Shown one piece after another: positions 54,032 through 63,496 of a stretch of DNA of 64,000 nt (its first letter is position 1; each line of letters opens with the position of its first letter). A program made the translations under genes and the position numbers. Source of the DNA: Roseovarius sp. MMSF_3281 (GTDB lineage Bacteria; Pseudomonadota; Alphaproteobacteria; Rhodobacterales; Rhodobacteraceae). The stretch spans positions 62,001 to 126,000 of the forward strand of contig NZ_JASHIM010000008.1 of NCBI RefSeq assembly GCF_030733685.1. The letters are read 5' to 3'. The notes below the pieces were generated by a model, which saw nothing but the letters and a program-made list of their open reading frames with translations, did no database searches and had not been told where the DNA came from.

Positions 54032-55678
54032 ATGCTGCGTGCGCTGGATATTCGGGATATTCTGATCATTGATCACCTCGAGCTGGGCTTTCAGCCGGGG
54101 CTGAACGTGCTGACCGGGGAAACCGGCGCGGGCAAATCCATCTTGCTGGATAGTCTTGGCTTTGTTCTGGGCTGGCGCGGGCGCGCGGAACTGGTGCGCC
54201 AAGGGGCCGATCAGGGCGAAGTGGTGGCCGAGTTCGACCTGCCCGATGGGCACCCGGCGCGGGCGGTTCTTGAGGAAGCGGGCCTGCCTGCGGGGGAGGA
54301 GTTGATCCTGCGGCGGGTCAACACGCGCGACGGGCGCAAGACCGCTTGGGTCAATGACCGGCGGTGTTCGGGCGACGTCTTGCGGCAATTGTCGGATACG
54401 CTTGTGGAATTGCATGGCCAGCACGACGACCGGGGGCTTTTGAACCCGCGTGGCCATCGTGATTTGCTGGATGCCTATGGTGCGTTGGAGCCCAAGCGCA
54501 AGAAGGTGAAAGGCGCGTGGCGGGCCATGGCCGAGGCGCGCAAGGCCTTGGAGGCGGCGCAGGCGGCGCTTGAGGAGGTGCGCGCCGAAGAGGAATTCCT
54601 GCGCCATGCGGTGGGGGAGTTGGACACGCTTGACCCGCAACCGGGCGAGGACGAGGCGCTGGATGCCCGCCGCCGGTTGATGCAGCAGGCCGAGAAAATC
54701 CGCGAGGATATCACCCGCGCCCAAGCGGCGCTTGGCCTTGACGGGGCCGAAGGGGCTGCAGGCGATGCCCTGCGCTGGCTGGACGGGGTGGCCGACCGCG
54801 CCGATGGCCAGTTGGACGAGCCGATTGCCGCGATTGGCCGGGCCATGGTGGAACTGGACGAGGCCGCGCAGGGGGTGACCCGTTGCCTTGATGGGCTGAC
54901 GTTCAACCCGCTGGAACTGGAAGAATGCGAGGAACGCCTTTTTGCCATTCGGGCCATGGCGCGCAAGCATGGGGTGGCGCCGGATGATCTGGGCGAGTTT
55001 GCCGAAGGCTTGCGTGGGAAACTGGCGGCACTGGATCAGGGCGATGCCGACCTCAAGACGCTGGAAGACGCGCTGCGCAGCGCCGAGGAAGAGTATGACA
55101 CCGCTGCCGGGGCGTTGAGCAAAGCCCGCGCCAAGGCGGCAGGGGCTTTGGACAAGGCCGTGATGGCCGAGCTTGCGCCCCTCAAGATGGAGCGCGCGGT
55201 ATTTTCCACGGTGATCGAGGCGGGCGACCCGGGGTCGGAAGGTCGCGATGCGGTGACCTTTACCGTGGCCACCAACCCCGGCGCCCCGGCGGGGCCGCTG
55301 AACAAGATCGCCTCGGGCGGGGAGTTGAGCCGGTTCTTGCTGGCCTTGAAGGTGTGCCTGACGGGTACCGATAGTGGGCTGACCATGATCTTTGACGAGA
55401 TCGACCGCGGCGTCGGCGGGGCCACGGCGGATGCCGTGGGCCGCAGACTCAAACAACTGGCCGAAGGCGGGCAGGTTCTGGTGGTGACGCATTCGCCGCA
55501 GGTGGCCGCCCAAGGCGCGCATCACTGGCGGGTGGAAAAGAAAGTGGTGGAGGAGCAGACTCTTTCCACCGTCACACCCTTGCCGGACAGTGACAGGGTG
55601 GATGAAATCGCGCGGATGCTGTCGGGCGATACCATCACGCAAGAGGCCCGCGCGGCGGCGCTGGCCTTGATGGGTTAG
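54032..55678 (+). CDS. recN: DNA repair protein RecN
   Basis: RecN is an SMC-like ATPase for double-strand-break repair. The 548-residue protein has Walker A LTGETGAGKSILLDSL near the N-terminus, a central coiled coil (KARAKAAGALDKAVMAEL and others), the ABC signature ASGGELSRFLLALK and Walker B MIFDEIDRGVGG. The ATG at 54032 is preferred to a TTG just before. No SOS box was seen in the 40-bp spacer after bamD, which holds a GGCGGGG/CCCCGCC hairpin. Its stop overlaps the convergent AraC gene by four bases. Confidence 0.95.
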   Translation: MLRALDIRDILIIDHLELGFQPGLNVLTGETGAGKSILLDSLGFVLGWRGRAELVRQGADQGEVVAEFDLPDGHPARAVLEEAGLPAGEELILRRVNTRDGRKTAWVNDRRCSGDVLRQLSDTLVELHGQHDDRGLLNPRGHRDLLDAYGALEPKRKKVKGAWRAMAEARKALEAAQAALEEVRAEEEFLRHAVGELDTLDPQPGEDEALDARRRLMQQAEKIREDITRAQAALGLDGAEGAAGDALRWLDGVADRADGQLDEPIAAIGRAMVELDEAAQGVTRCLDGLTFNPLELEECEERLFAIRAMARKHGVAPDDLGEFAEGLRGKLAALDQGDADLKTLEDALRSAEEEYDTAAGALSKARAKAAGALDKAVMAELAPLKMERAVFSTVIEAGDPGSEGRDAVTFTVATNPGAPAGPLNKIASGGELSRFLLALKVCLTGTDSGLTMIFDEIDRGVGGATADAVGRRLKQLAEGGQVLVVTHSPQVAAQGAHHWRVEKKVVEEQTLSTVTPLPDSDRVDEIARMLSGDTITQEARAAALALMG

Positions 55679-56511
55679 AGGGCTGCGAGCCTGCGGAACC
55701 TGCCGGGGGTAAGCCCGGTTTCGGCGCGAAACACCCGTGACAGATGGCTTTGACAGGAAAACCCGCAGTCCTGTGCAATCTGGCAAAGGCTGTCGGCGCC
55801 GGTGAGCCGCGCCTTGGCATGATCGACACGGCGCGACATGATCCATTTATGCGGGGATACCCCGCGCGTTTTGCGAAACATCCGGTGAAAATGAAACTCG
55901 GACAGGCCTGCAACGCGGGCCAGATCGGCCAGTCGGATGGTTTGATCAATATGGGCGGCGATCCATTCGTCGCATTGGCGCAGGGCGCGGGGGGACAGAC
56001 CGCCGTGCAATGGGCGCGTGTCGTCCGGCAATTGGTCCAGCAGGTCAATCAGCGCGCTGTCGCCCAAGAGGAAATCCCCTGTATTGGCGGCTTGCGCCAT
56101 TTGTATCAGCGGCGCGGCCAGCTTGGGCGAGGTGACGAAAGTGGCCTCTTGAACCGAGAGGCGGCGGGCGTCGCGTTCCGTCATCCGGGCAAAGCCTGCG
56201 CGCAAGTGATCGTCAGGGGCGTAGAGGTGCACGAAGCGGAAAGGTGCGGTGATCTGCCATTCCGAGTGGTGGCCTTCGGGCATCACGCAGATCGCACCGG
56301 GAAACCCGGCAATCGCTCCGGCATCCAGCCGCGTGGTGCCCTTTCCCCCTTGCAAATAAAGGCTGAAGGTGTGGCCCTGTGGCCCGTCATAGGTGATATG
56401 GCCGCTGCTGTTTTCCCAGATCGCCACCTTGAAGCCACGCCCCAAATCGAGGCTGGCCACGGCCCGGGCATCGGGGGCTTGGGCAAGGAAATCCGGGACG
56501 CGCTGTTGCAT
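55675..56511 (-). CDS. AraC-family transcriptional regulator
   Basis: The 278-residue protein has an N-terminal sensor region (AraC-binding-like, with FSLYLQGGKGTTRL) and a C-terminal double helix-turn-helix. The latter includes IRLADLARVAGLSEFHFHRMFRKTRGVSPHKWIMSRRVDHAKARL and IAQDCGFSCQSHLSRVFRAETGLTPGRFRR. It diverges from the EamA exporter gene across 120 bp and may control it. The inducer is unknown. Confidence 0.9.
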   Translation of the reverse strand: MQQRVPDFLAQAPDARAVASLDLGRGFKVAIWENSSGHITYDGPQGHTFSLYLQGGKGTTRLDAGAIAGFPGAICVMPEGHHSEWQITAPFRFVHLYAPDDHLRAGFARMTERDARRLSVQEATFVTSPKLAAPLIQMAQAANTGDFLLGDSALIDLLDQLPDDTRPLHGGLSPRALRQCDEWIAAHIDQTIRLADLARVAGLSEFHFHRMFRKTRGVSPHKWIMSRRVDHAKARLTGADSLCQIAQDCGFSCQSHLSRVFRAETGLTPGRFRRLAAL

Positions 56512-56631
56512 GTGTCGAATTTAGCCTGTCTGAAGCCGCTGCAAAAGGCCGGGGCGCATTTCACCGCAAGATCGTGCAATCCTTATGTCGCGATTGGGCG
56601 TAGGGGAACTGACCTACTTGGAGAAGATGCC

Positions 56632-57528
56632 TTGCCCACATCCGCCTTATTCATCGTGACAGTCCTGATCTGGGGGACGAGTTGGTACGCGATCAAGTTA
56701 CAGATCGGGCCGGTGCCCCTGGAGGTGTCGGTGTTCTATCGCATGGCGCTTGCCGCCGTGATCCTGTTGGCGGGTTTGGCGGTGACGGGCCGGTTGCAAC
56801 GCCCCGCGCGCTGGCGTTTCGTGGTCGTGCAGGCGCTGTGCTTGTTCAGTTTCAACTTCGTGGCGTTCTACCATGCCGCGGCGCTGATACCCTCGGGGAT
56901 GGTGGCGGTGATTTTCTCGCTGGTGTCGATCTTCAATGCCGTGAACGCGCGGATTTTCTTTGGTGAGCGGATCACGGCACAGGTTGCGGTTGCGGGAATT
57001 CTAGGGGGCGTGGGGGTCAGCCTGATGTTCTGGCAGGATTTGGCCGTGGCGCGCGAGGTCGAGACCCTGCAAGGCATCGGTTGGGCCTTGTTTGGGGCGA
57101 TCATCTTTTCTTGGGGGAACATGGCGTCGCGGGTGAACAGCAGCAGCGGCGTGCCGCCGCTTTTGGCCAATGCATGGGGGTTGGTCCTTGGTGCCTTGGC
57201 CCTGTTGGTCATGCTGGCCGTGAAGGGGCAAGGTCTGGTTGCCCCGCAGGGGGCGGATTATTGGGTGGGTCTGGTGTATCTGGCGGTTTTCGCCTCGGTC
57301 ATCGGGTTCACAACCTATCTGGTGCTGGTTTGGCGGATCGGGTCGGCCAAGGCGGGGTATGCCACGGTCTTGTTTCCCGTGGTGGCCATGGCCGTGTCGA
57401 CCGTTCTGGAGGGGTTCGAGTGGACGCCCTTGGCCGGGTTGGGGGTGGCGGTGGCGCTTATGGGCAACCTTGTGATGTTCTGGCGGGGGCCCGTGCCGCG
57501 CAGTCGCCGGAGCGCCCCGCCGGTGTGA
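56632..57528 (+). CDS. EamA/DMT-family transporter
   Basis: The 298-residue protein has ten predicted membrane helices in two EamA repeats, with LIWGTSWYAIKLQIGPVPLEVSVFYR at the start of the first and GWALFGAIIFSWGNMASRVNSS in the second. Members export amino acids, nucleosides or drugs. The start is TTG at 56632 with GGAGA eight bases upstream, giving MPTSALFIVTVLIWGTSW; no ATG fits. It is divergent from an AraC regulator and convergent with the FAD oxidase, with five bases between stops. Confidence 0.85.
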   Translation: MPTSALFIVTVLIWGTSWYAIKLQIGPVPLEVSVFYRMALAAVILLAGLAVTGRLQRPARWRFVVVQALCLFSFNFVAFYHAAALIPSGMVAVIFSLVSIFNAVNARIFFGERITAQVAVAGILGGVGVSLMFWQDLAVAREVETLQGIGWALFGAIIFSWGNMASRVNSSSGVPPLLANAWGLVLGALALLVMLAVKGQGLVAPQGADYWVGLVYLAVFASVIGFTTYLVLVWRIGSAKAGYATVLFPVVAMAVSTVLEGFEWTPLAGLGVAVALMGNLVMFWRGPVPRSRRSAPPV

Positions 57529-57533
57529 TGACG

Positions 57534-58910
57534 TCAATTCCGTGGCGGCACCAGTTTTCCGGGGTTGAGGATGTTTTGCGGGTCCAGCGCCTGTTTTATA
57601 TCGCCCATCACGCTCCAGGCGCTGCCGTGTTCCTCGGTCATATAGGGGCGTTTGCCGATGCCGACGCCATGTTCGCCGGTGGCCGTGCCGCCAAGGGCGA
57701 GGGCGCGTTTGACCATGCGGTGGTGCACATCCTTGGCCTTTTCGGTGGCGGCCTCGTCGCCCTCGTCGAACATCAGGATGGCGTGAAAATTGCCGTCACC
57801 CACGTGCCCGAGGATGGGGCCGGGCAGGGCGGCCTCGGTCAGGTCGGCCTGGGTTTCCTCGATTGCCTGGGCCAGTTTCGAGATCGGCACGCAGAGGTCG
57901 GTGACCACCGCGCGGCTGCCCGGGCGGCTGGCGAGGATGGCGTGATAGGCGTTGTGCCGCATGGTCCAGAGGCGGGTGCGATCCTCGGCGCGGGTGGCCC
58001 AGTCAAAGCCCGTCGCGCCGTGTTCGGTGGCGATCTCGCCGAAGGTTTCGGCCTGCTCAGTGACGCCCGATTCCGAGCCATGGAATTCCAGCAAAAGATG
58101 CGTTGTTTCAGGCAATGCCATATCGGCATAGGCATTGACGGCGGCGACGCTGGCCGGGTCCATCAACTCGATCCGGGCCATGGGCAGGCCCATCTGGATG
58201 GTATCGATGACGCAGGCCACGGCGCTGCCCACATCCGGGAAGGCACAGACCGCGCTTGAGATGGCCTCGGGCTGACCGTGCAGGCGGAGGGTCAGTTCGG
58301 TGATCAGGCCAAGGGTGCCTTCGGCGCCGACGAACAGCCCCGTGAGGTCATAGCCCGAAGAGGATTTGCGCGCGCGCGTGCCGGTGCGGATTACTTCGCC
58401 GCTGGCGGTGACCACCTCAAGCCCCAGAACATTGTCGCGCATGGTGCCGTAACGCACGGCGGTGGTGCCGCTGGCGCGGGTAGAGGCCATGCCGCCAAGC
58501 GAGGCATTGGCGCCGGGATCGACCGGGAAGAACAGGCCGGTGGCGCGCAACTCGGTATTGAGGTCTTCGCGCGTGACACCGGGTTGCAGGGTGACGTCCA
58601 TATCTTCGGGGTGCACGGATAGCACCTTGTTCATACGGGAAAAATCCACGCAAAGCCCGCCATGCGGGGCCTGTGCCTGACCTTCCAGCGAGGTGCCGGT
58701 GCCAAACCCCACCACCGGGCAGCCATGGGCGGCACAGATGCGCATGATTTGCACCACTTCCTGCGTATTTTCAGGATAGGCGACGGCCTCGGGCGGCATG
58801 GCGGCAAAATGGCTTTCACTGCGACCATGCAGATCGAGATCGGACTTGGACTGCGTGAGTCGGTCCCCTAGAAGGTGGGAAATTTCGGTGAATGCGTCGG
58901 ATGTCTGCAT
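57534..58910 (-). CDS. FAD-binding oxidase, GlcD/D-lactate dehydrogenase (cytochrome) family
   Basis: The 458-residue flavoprotein has the PCMH-type FAD domain with VVGFGTGTSLEGQAQAP, DPGANASLGGMASTRASGTTAVRYG and GLFVGAEGTLGLITELTLRL. The C-terminal FAD-oxidase domain carries the metal-binding HVGDGNFHAIL and GTATGEHGVGIGKRPYM segments. It oxidises a 2-hydroxyacid, most likely D-lactate, passing electrons to the respiratory chain; glycolate or D-2-hydroxyglutarate are alternatives. The ATG at 58910 is preferred over a longer frame. Confidence 0.88.
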   Translation of the reverse strand: MQTSDAFTEISHLLGDRLTQSKSDLDLHGRSESHFAAMPPEAVAYPENTQEVVQIMRICAAHGCPVVGFGTGTSLEGQAQAPHGGLCVDFSRMNKVLSVHPEDMDVTLQPGVTREDLNTELRATGLFFPVDPGANASLGGMASTRASGTTAVRYGTMRDNVLGLEVVTASGEVIRTGTRARKSSSGYDLTGLFVGAEGTLGLITELTLRLHGQPEAISSAVCAFPDVGSAVACVIDTIQMGLPMARIELMDPASVAAVNAYADMALPETTHLLLEFHGSESGVTEQAETFGEIATEHGATGFDWATRAEDRTRLWTMRHNAYHAILASRPGSRAVVTDLCVPISKLAQAIEETQADLTEAALPGPILGHVGDGNFHAILMFDEGDEAATEKAKDVHHRMVKRALALGGTATGEHGVGIGKRPYMTEEHGSAWSVMGDIKQALDPQNILNPGKLVPPRN

Positions 58911-58993
58911 GGCCTTGCCCCTCTTAACGATTTCGGCGCAAGGTAGGGCAAGGGGGCGGGCGTGAAAAGGGCCGCGAGGTTGGTGCAAGGGCA

Positions 58994-60682
58994 ATGACGG
59001 ACGGGGAACAATCCATCCTCAAGCAAAAGGCGCGGGCGGCAATTGCGGCACTGCGCAATGGCTGGTCTGTCATGCTGGACCGGGGGCCGAGCCAGATACA
59101 GTTTTGGTTCATCGCGCTTTTGATCGGTATTGCCGCGGGTTTTGCCGCCCTGTTTTTCCGCAAGGGAATCATGGCCTTGCAGGGCCTTGTCTACGGTACT
59201 GCGGATATGGCGCGGGTTCATTCGGTGGCCGAAACCCTGCCGTGGTACTGGGTTTTGGCGGTGCCGATTGTCGGTGGTTTGGTGGTGGGATTGATCCTGC
59301 ACCACCTGACCGATGATGCGCGGGTGCGGTCGGTCTCGGACGTGATCGAGGGCGCGGCGCTGAACGATGGCCGGGTCGAGACACGCGAGGGGATCGCCTC
59401 GGCCCTGGCGTCGATGATCACGCTTGGCACCGGTGGCTCCTCGGGGCGGGAGGGGCCGGTGGTGCATATGGCCGGCGTGATCTCAAGCTGGGTGAGTGAC
59501 CGGATCAATGCCGACGGGATCACCGGGCGCGATTTGCTGGGCTGCGCGGTGGCCGCCGCCGTATCGGCCAGTTTCAATGCGCCGATTGCCGGGGCCTTGT
59601 TCGCGCTGGAAGTGGTTTTGCGGCATTTCGCGCTGCATGCCTTTGCGCCCATCGTGATTGCCAGCGTGGCAGGCACGATCATCAACCGCTTGGAATTCGG
59701 GGATATCACGGAGTTTGCCCTGCCCACCACGAGCGCCTTGGAGTTCTACGTGGAACTGCCTGCCTTCCTGTTGCTGGGACTGATTTGCGGGGTGGTGGCC
59801 ACGGTGCTGATGCATTCGATCCTTTTCGCCGAGGATATGGCCAGCTACCTGCAAAAGCGTAGCAAGCTGCCCCGGTGGCTGCGGCCGATGGTGGCCGGGG
59901 CCATGCTGGGCGTTTTGGCGATTGGCTTTCCGCATATTATCGGGGTGGGGTACGAAACCACCTCGGCGGCGCTGACCGGGCAATTGGTTTTGCACGAAGC
60001 CTTTGTTTTTGCAGCGTTAAAAGTGGCCGCGGTGGCGATCACCATCGGCGGGCGCATGGGCGGAGGTGTTTTTTCGCCGTCATTGATGGTGGGGGCCTTG
60101 ACCGGGTTGGCCTTTGGGCTGATCGCGACGGGGCTGTTTCCCGAGGTGTCGGGCAAGCCCACGCTTTATGCGCTGGCGGGCATGGGGGCCGTGGCCGCCG
60201 CCGTGCTGGGCGCGCCGATTTCGACGACTTTGATCGTGTTCGAATTGACAGGCGACTGGCAGACCGGATTGGCGGTGATGGTGGCGGTGTCGATGTCCAC
60301 GGCATTGGGGGCGAAACTGGTGAAACGCTCGTTTTTCCTGACACAGTTGGAGCGGCGGGGGACGCGATTGGCCGCCGGGCCGCAGGCCTATTTGTTGGCG
60401 ATGTTCCGGGTGGAGCCCTTGATGCGCCCGCCTGATCACCCCCGCGGGGCCAGTGAGGAGGCCTGTTGGCAGATGATCGAGGATGGCGTTTATATCGGCA
60501 TGAACGCCACGCTGGAGGCGGCGATGCCACTGTTTGATCGCTCGGCCGTGCCCTTTATCCCGGTGGTCGTGCTGCGCGGGGAAGGGCAGCCGCCGGAGCT
60601 GCAGGGGGCGCTGTTTCATGTGGATGCTTTGAAGGCCTACAACCGGGCCTTGGCGGCGGTGTCGGCGGAAGAGCATAGTTGA
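58994..60682 (+). CDS. CLC-family chloride channel/antiporter with partial CBS tail
   Basis: The 562-residue protein has the CLC membrane domain with the selectivity motifs GTGGSSGREGPVVHMAG (gating glutamate present), GGRMGGGVFSPSLMVGALTG and GAPISTTLIVFELTGDW. After the last helix a tail of about 100 residues ends in a single CBS-like half (AMPLFDRSAVPFIPVV... LFHVDALKAYNRAL). It may be a Cl-/H+ exchanger for acid tolerance or volume control. It diverges from the FAD oxidase across 83 bp. Confidence 0.92.
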   Translation: MTDGEQSILKQKARAAIAALRNGWSVMLDRGPSQIQFWFIALLIGIAAGFAALFFRKGIMALQGLVYGTADMARVHSVAETLPWYWVLAVPIVGGLVVGLILHHLTDDARVRSVSDVIEGAALNDGRVETREGIASALASMITLGTGGSSGREGPVVHMAGVISSWVSDRINADGITGRDLLGCAVAAAVSASFNAPIAGALFALEVVLRHFALHAFAPIVIASVAGTIINRLEFGDITEFALPTTSALEFYVELPAFLLLGLICGVVATVLMHSILFAEDMASYLQKRSKLPRWLRPMVAGAMLGVLAIGFPHIIGVGYETTSAALTGQLVLHEAFVFAALKVAAVAITIGGRMGGGVFSPSLMVGALTGLAFGLIATGLFPEVSGKPTLYALAGMGAVAAAVLGAPISTTLIVFELTGDWQTGLAVMVAVSMSTALGAKLVKRSFFLTQLERRGTRLAAGPQAYLLAMFRVEPLMRPPDHPRGASEEACWQMIEDGVYIGMNATLEAAMPLFDRSAVPFIPVVVLRGEGQPPELQGALFHVDALKAYNRALAAVSAEEHS

Positions 60683-60830
60683 GGCCCCAAATCGGGGCTA
60701 AGCCCTTGGGTTAACCGGAAAAAACCCTGTCTGCAGCGCGTCGGTATTTTTCCCCGCACCCCGGCGAATAAACAGGGCGTACGGTGAGAAACGCAAGGTT
60801 TGGTTTCCGGAAAGGAATGTCGGGTGTCAG

Positions 60831-60990
60831 CCCGGCGATGCGCGGCGGCCTGCGGCCTTGATTCCGCGCTGGACCTTCGCGATCGAATGTCCAACAGGAT
60901 CAAACCCGTCATTCGCTGCACACTAGACGAAAGGCAGCTGTCCGGAAACGCCCAAAGCTTTCCAAACCCCACTATCTGCGCAAAGCCGCC
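60831..60990 (+). repeat. Dispersed intergenic repeat, copy 3
   Basis: CCCGGCGATGCGCGGC at 60831-60846 is followed by GGCCTGCGGCCTTGATTCCGCGC and a block with ATGTCCAA, CAAACCCGTCATTCGC and GAAAGGCAGCTGTCCGG. Parts recur near 30.5 and 30.65 kb. It occupies the middle of the 362-bp spacer 60683-61044 between convergent clc and DUF427 genes. The rest of that spacer has a TTAACCGG stretch and no gene. Confidence 0.5.
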
Positions 60991-61044
60991 GTTCCCCCGC
61001 GCGGCTAGCCGAAATGGTGCGCAGGGGCTGCGCACCCAAGATGG

Positions 61045-61386
61045 TCAGAGCCGCTCGACCGCCAGCAAATCACTTGGGTAAAACGCCAGGTGGCCCTTGA
61101 TGCGGGCGGCGGCTTCTTTGGGGGCGTCATAGCTCCAGGCGGCGTTTTCGAGGGTTTGGCTTTTGGTCACGATGGAGTAATACCGCGCCTCGCCCTTGTG
61201 GGGGCAGGTGGTGCGGTGATCGCTGTCGTCGAGAAATGCCATGGCGATATCGTCTTGCGGGAAGTAGATGACATCCGGGTAGCCGTTTTCGACGAGTTCC
61301 AGGGCATTCTTGGATTCGGCAAGAACAGCGCCGCCTGCGCGGACAACCCAAGTGCCTTCGGCTTTCCGTATTCTGATATCGGTCAT
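61045..61386 (-). CDS. DUF427 domain protein
   Basis: The 113-residue protein is a single DUF427 domain: VVRAGGAVLAESKNALELVE, YPDVIYFPQDDI, TTCPHKGEARYYSI with a conserved Cys-His, and AAWSYDAPKEAAARIKGHLAFYP. The fold is small and beta-rich; function is unknown. The ATG at 61386 is clear. It stands alone, 67 bp before the end of the aminopeptidase gene on the same strand. Confidence 0.88.
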   Translation of the reverse strand: MTDIRIRKAEGTWVVRAGGAVLAESKNALELVENGYPDVIYFPQDDIAMAFLDDSDHRTTCPHKGEARYYSIVTKSQTLENAAWSYDAPKEAAARIKGHLAFYPSDLLAVERL

Positions 61387-61453
61387 GCTGTTTCCTTTTG
61401 CGTCATTTCGGGTGTCTTGCTGTGCTGTGCCGGGGAATTGTTACACCCGTGTG

Positions 61454-63256
61454 TCACAGCGGCTTGGTCGCTTCGGCCAACCATAGACGAGCCGGGCCTG
61501 TGATCCGAGGACTGATTTTGTCGCGGCAGGTGGCGTGGTAGGCGTTGAGCCAGTCACGTTCCCCTTGGCTGAGCATTTCGGGGACGATCAGGCGGCGGTC
61601 GATGGGCACGAAGTTGAGGGTTTCAAAGCAAAGCTTGCCCCGGGCGTCGCCGGTGGCAAGCGGTTCGGCCTTCTGCACCACGACGATGTTTTCGATGCGG
61701 ATGCCGAAGGCGCCTTCGCGGTAATAGCCCGGCTCGTTCGAGAGGATCATGCCTTCCTGAAGCGGCACCTCGCTGGCCTTGGACAGGCGCTGAGGGCCTT
61801 CGTGCACGCAAAGATGCACGCCGATGCCGTGGCCCGTGCCATGGCCGTAGTCCTGATCGGCCAGCCACAGGGGATAACGGGCGATGGCGTCAAGATCGCG
61901 GCCCGCAAGGCCACGGGGCCAGCGCACCCGGCTCATCGCGATCATGCCTTGGAGGACGCGGGTGAAGGCGGTGCGTTCATCCTGACCCACATCGCCCATG
62001 GGCAGGGTGCGGGTGATGTCGGTGGTGCCGTCAAGGTATTGGCCGCCGCTGTCGAGTACCAGGAGATCACCGGCTTGCAAGGTGCGGTTGCTTTCGCGGT
62101 TGACGCGGTAATGGGCCAGCGCGCCGTTGGGGCCGGAACCCGCGATGGTGTCAAAGCTGATGTCCAAGAGTTTTCCGGTGGCTTGGCGGCTTTCCTCGAG
62201 CTTGGTGGCGACGTCGATTTCGGTGATCGTGCCGGGGGCCTGATCGTCGTACCATGTGAGGAACTCGCACATGGCGGCGGCGTCGCGCAGGTGCGCCTCG
62301 CGGGTGGCGGCGATCTCGGCCGTGGTTTTGCAGGCCTTGGGCAGCACGCAGGGGTCATCGCCCTTGGCGTGGGCGACGCCCGCCTCGTCCAGTTGCTGGA
62401 GTACCCACAAGGGCGCGCTGGAATGATCGACGCGCACTGTGCCTGTCAGGCTGCGCAAACCGGGGCCGAAGGCGTTGGGCGGGCGGATCGTGACCTCTTC
62501 GCCCAGATGGTCGCGGATGTCGTCCGAGAGTTTCTCGCCCTCGACGAAAAGCGTGAGATGCGTGTCGTCGTGCAGGATGGCGAAGGCATGGGGGATCGGG
62601 TTGCGGGGGATGTCGCTGCCGCGAATGTTCAAAAGCCAGGCGATGGAATCGGGCAGGGTGAGGACGGCGGCGGCATGGCCCGCGTTGCGCAGGGCGGCGG
62701 CGAGGCGGCGGCGCTTGTTTTGGTGGGGTTCCCCGGCCAGATCCTCGGGGTAGATGCGGATTGCGCCCATGGGCGGTGCAGGCTGGTCGGGCCAGATAGC
62801 ATCGACAAGGTTGTCGGAGGGGCGCAGGGTGATGGCGCTGTCCTTGAGGCCCTTTTCAATGGCCGCGATCTGGTCGGGTGTATAGAGCCACGGATCAAAC
62901 GCGACGGTGCCGCCGTCGGGCAGCTGTTCGCGCAGCCATGCGGGGGGCGAGGTTTCGGGCCAGTCGACGGGGGTGAAGTGATCGGTGACGACCTGCGATT
63001 TCACCTGCACCCGATAGCGACCATCGACAAAGACGCCTGCCACATGCGGCAGCACGATGCAGAATCCGGCCGAGCCGGTAAAACCGGTAAGCCACGCCAG
63101 ACGGTCGTCGCGCGGGGCGACGTATTCGCCTTGGTGGGCATCGGCGCGGGGCACCATGAAACCGGTGATGCCTTCGGCGGTCATGACATCGCGCAGCGCG
63201 GCAAGGCGGCCGGGGCCTTGGCCGGGGTGGGCGGTTTCATCGAAGGATTGGAACAT
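61454..63256 (-). CDS. pepP: Xaa-Pro aminopeptidase (aminopeptidase P family)
   Basis: The 600-residue metallopeptidase has two creatinase-like N-terminal domains (RLAALRDVMTAEGITGFMVPRAD and a second from about 190) and the C-terminal pita-bread domain. Its ligands are all visible: the two aspartates of DSGGQYLDGTTDITRT, the histidine in GHGTGHGIGVHL and the glutamates in SNEPGYY and RIENIVVV. The three-domain length is that of the long, eukaryote-like APP. It cuts N-terminal residues before proline. The ATG at 63256 gives MFQSFDE. Confidence 0.92.
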   Translation of the reverse strand: MFQSFDETAHPGQGPGRLAALRDVMTAEGITGFMVPRADAHQGEYVAPRDDRLAWLTGFTGSAGFCIVLPHVAGVFVDGRYRVQVKSQVVTDHFTPVDWPETSPPAWLREQLPDGGTVAFDPWLYTPDQIAAIEKGLKDSAITLRPSDNLVDAIWPDQPAPPMGAIRIYPEDLAGEPHQNKRRRLAAALRNAGHAAAVLTLPDSIAWLLNIRGSDIPRNPIPHAFAILHDDTHLTLFVEGEKLSDDIRDHLGEEVTIRPPNAFGPGLRSLTGTVRVDHSSAPLWVLQQLDEAGVAHAKGDDPCVLPKACKTTAEIAATREAHLRDAAAMCEFLTWYDDQAPGTITEIDVATKLEESRQATGKLLDISFDTIAGSGPNGALAHYRVNRESNRTLQAGDLLVLDSGGQYLDGTTDITRTLPMGDVGQDERTAFTRVLQGMIAMSRVRWPRGLAGRDLDAIARYPLWLADQDYGHGTGHGIGVHLCVHEGPQRLSKASEVPLQEGMILSNEPGYYREGAFGIRIENIVVVQKAEPLATGDARGKLCFETLNFVPIDRRLIVPEMLSQGERDWLNAYHATCRDKISPRITGPARLWLAEATKPL

Positions 63257-63496
63257 CAACGCTCTCCTGCAACTGCGCGGGTCAGACAGTGCTAAAGGCT
63301 GGGGCGCGGAAGATCAATCGCCCAACCACGGGGCGGCGATGTCGCAGGCTTCACCCCCTGCAAGGGACCGAATGCCGCCTTTGGAAGAAAAGGCGTGCAA
63401 GTCCCTATACAAAGGCCGCGCAACCCGGTATGCGCGACGCTTCCGCGTGGCGTTTCCGCAGGCGGTTCATCTTTCCTCAACAAAAGACCCAGACCA